Source: Desulfuromonas sp.
Lineage (GTDB): Bacteria > Desulfobacterota > Desulfuromonadia > Desulfuromonadales > Trichloromonadaceae
DNA length: 8,283 bases
Assembly (NCBI GenBank): GCA_030145265.1
Contig: JAQYWA010000081.1
Coordinates: 1-8,283 of the forward strand
Direction of reading: 5' to 3'
Position numbers and translations under genes: made by a program. The notes below the pieces were generated by a model. It was not told where the DNA came from. It ran no database searches and worked only from the letters and a program-made list of their open reading frames with translations. Positions 7,742 through 8,283 of this stretch are shown here, one piece after another (positions within the stretch are counted from its first letter, which is position 1; each line of letters starts with the position of its first letter).

Positions 7742-8283
7742 ATGAGGGCCCGTTTTCACGAGAAAGAAATTTTTCTGGCCTGCCGAACCCTGTTCGGGCC
7801 CGATGTTCAGCTGTCGCTGGATTTTCTCGGCTACCTCCAGCCCAGCGGCGTCAAGATAGCGTTCCGGGAAAAAGCCAAGCAAAACCACCCGGATTTTTTT
7901 ACCGCCCAAGGCCTGGAGGTGCAGCACCGGCAAACCGAGGTTTTTCGCGAGGTGCGGGATGCCTTCGATCTGATCAAGGATTTCCTCAAACACCGTGACC
8001 AAACCCACGGCCAGTCGGTTGACCGGGCCCTGCACCGGCCCTCGGTTCGCAGACATTATCGACCTGCACCGCAGCCCGCGAACCACCGCAAGCCGGCCAC
8101 CGGCCACTACTACCGTGGGGCCGTTCCGCTGCGCCGCCTCGAATTCGGCAGCTACCTTTATTACCGGGGCCTGGTTTCTTACCAGTTCCTTATCGAGGCA
8201 CTGGTCTGGCAGCGCCGGCAACGTCCGGCGATAGGCGAAATCGCTTGCCGCTGGAACTGGCTGAGCGATGCGGAGATTCTGTG
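7742..8283 (+). CDS. J-domain protein with GspE/MshE-N-like C-terminal region (partial, runs off the window)
   Basis: An open frame of 180 codons with no stop before the window end; the 3' end is missing. An N-terminal J-domain-like segment spans about 25-84: FLGYLQPSGVKIAFREKAKQ followed by HPD (49-51), the tripeptide that stimulates DnaK ATPase, then a third-helix-like EVFREVRDAFDLIKDFL (66-82). A basic proline-rich linker (about 85-125) follows. The region from 131, LEFGSYLYYRGLVSYQFLIE and then ALVWQRRQRPAIGEIACRW, follows the pattern of the small helical domain at the N-terminus of GspE/MshE ATPases (G-x2-L-x3-G-L...Q...GEI). There is no zinc-finger or substrate-binding domain of true DnaJ within the visible part. 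I chose the ATG at 7742; AAGGAG at 7725-7730 is 11 bases upstream, a long but tolerable spacing, and the upstream frame is closed by TAG at 7688. It is divergent from the GAF/sigma-54 regulator. It is probably a cochaperone-like or adaptor protein, but its partner is unknown. Confidence 0.8.
   Translation, partial: MRARFHEKEIFLACRTLFGPDVQLSLDFLGYLQPSGVKIAFREKAKQNHPDFFTAQGLEVQHRQTEVFREVRDAFDLIKDFLKHRDQTHGQSVDRALHRPSVRRHYRPAPQPANHRKPATGHYYRGAVPLRRLEFGSYLYYRGLVSYQFLIEALVWQRRQRPAIGEIACRWNWLSDAEIL

Overview
The window looks like a chromosomal segment from a GC-rich Gram-negative bacterium, most plausibly a deltaproteobacterium of the Desulfuromonadales/Geobacter type. This is inferred from three things: the fused cobA-hemD gene directly upstream of hemB, a very large GAF/sigma-54 regulator, and a J-domain protein of a style I associate with that group. 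No marker gene in the window fixes the taxonomy.

Bases 1-90 are a short leader holding a perfect 28-bp palindrome (48-75). From 91 to 2626 lie two co-directional tetrapyrrole genes. The first is a bifunctional uroporphyrinogen-III methyltransferase/uroporphyrinogen-III synthase (cobA-hemD). After a 16-bp gap with a good ribosome binding site comes a zinc-type porphobilinogen synthase (hemB). HemB makes porphobilinogen from 5-aminolevulinate. The HemD half closes the ring to uroporphyrinogen III, and the CobA half diverts part of it to precorrin-2 for siroheme and cobalamin. The step between them (hydroxymethylbilane synthase, hemC) is not in the window and is probably just upstream.

After a 97-bp gap with a hairpin and a possible extended -10 box come two more plus-strand genes: a four-helix DUF2270 membrane protein (2724-3425) and an M16 zinc metallopeptidase (3447-4736), 21 bp apart. 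The peptidase converges on the next gene with only 16 bp between stop codons.

The largest gene, on the minus strand (4753-7575), encodes a regulator of about 940 residues. It has three GAF sensor domains, a sigma-54-type AAA+ domain with an intact GAFTGA loop, and a C-terminus that does not look like the usual Fis helix-turn-helix. Across a 166-bp divergent intergenic region lies an incomplete plus-strand gene (7742 to the window end). It encodes a protein with an N-terminal J domain (HPD motif) and a C-terminal region resembling the N-terminal domain of GspE/MshE-type proteins. The intergenic region holds an imperfect inverted repeat whose outer arms read GCTTTGAC outward on each strand, so it overlaps the -35 region on the minus strand and lies over or next to that on the plus strand. 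The regulator, J-domain gene and shared dyad form the most interesting part of the window. The rest is mostly housekeeping. I saw no tRNA, rRNA, CRISPR array, insertion sequence or phage gene.
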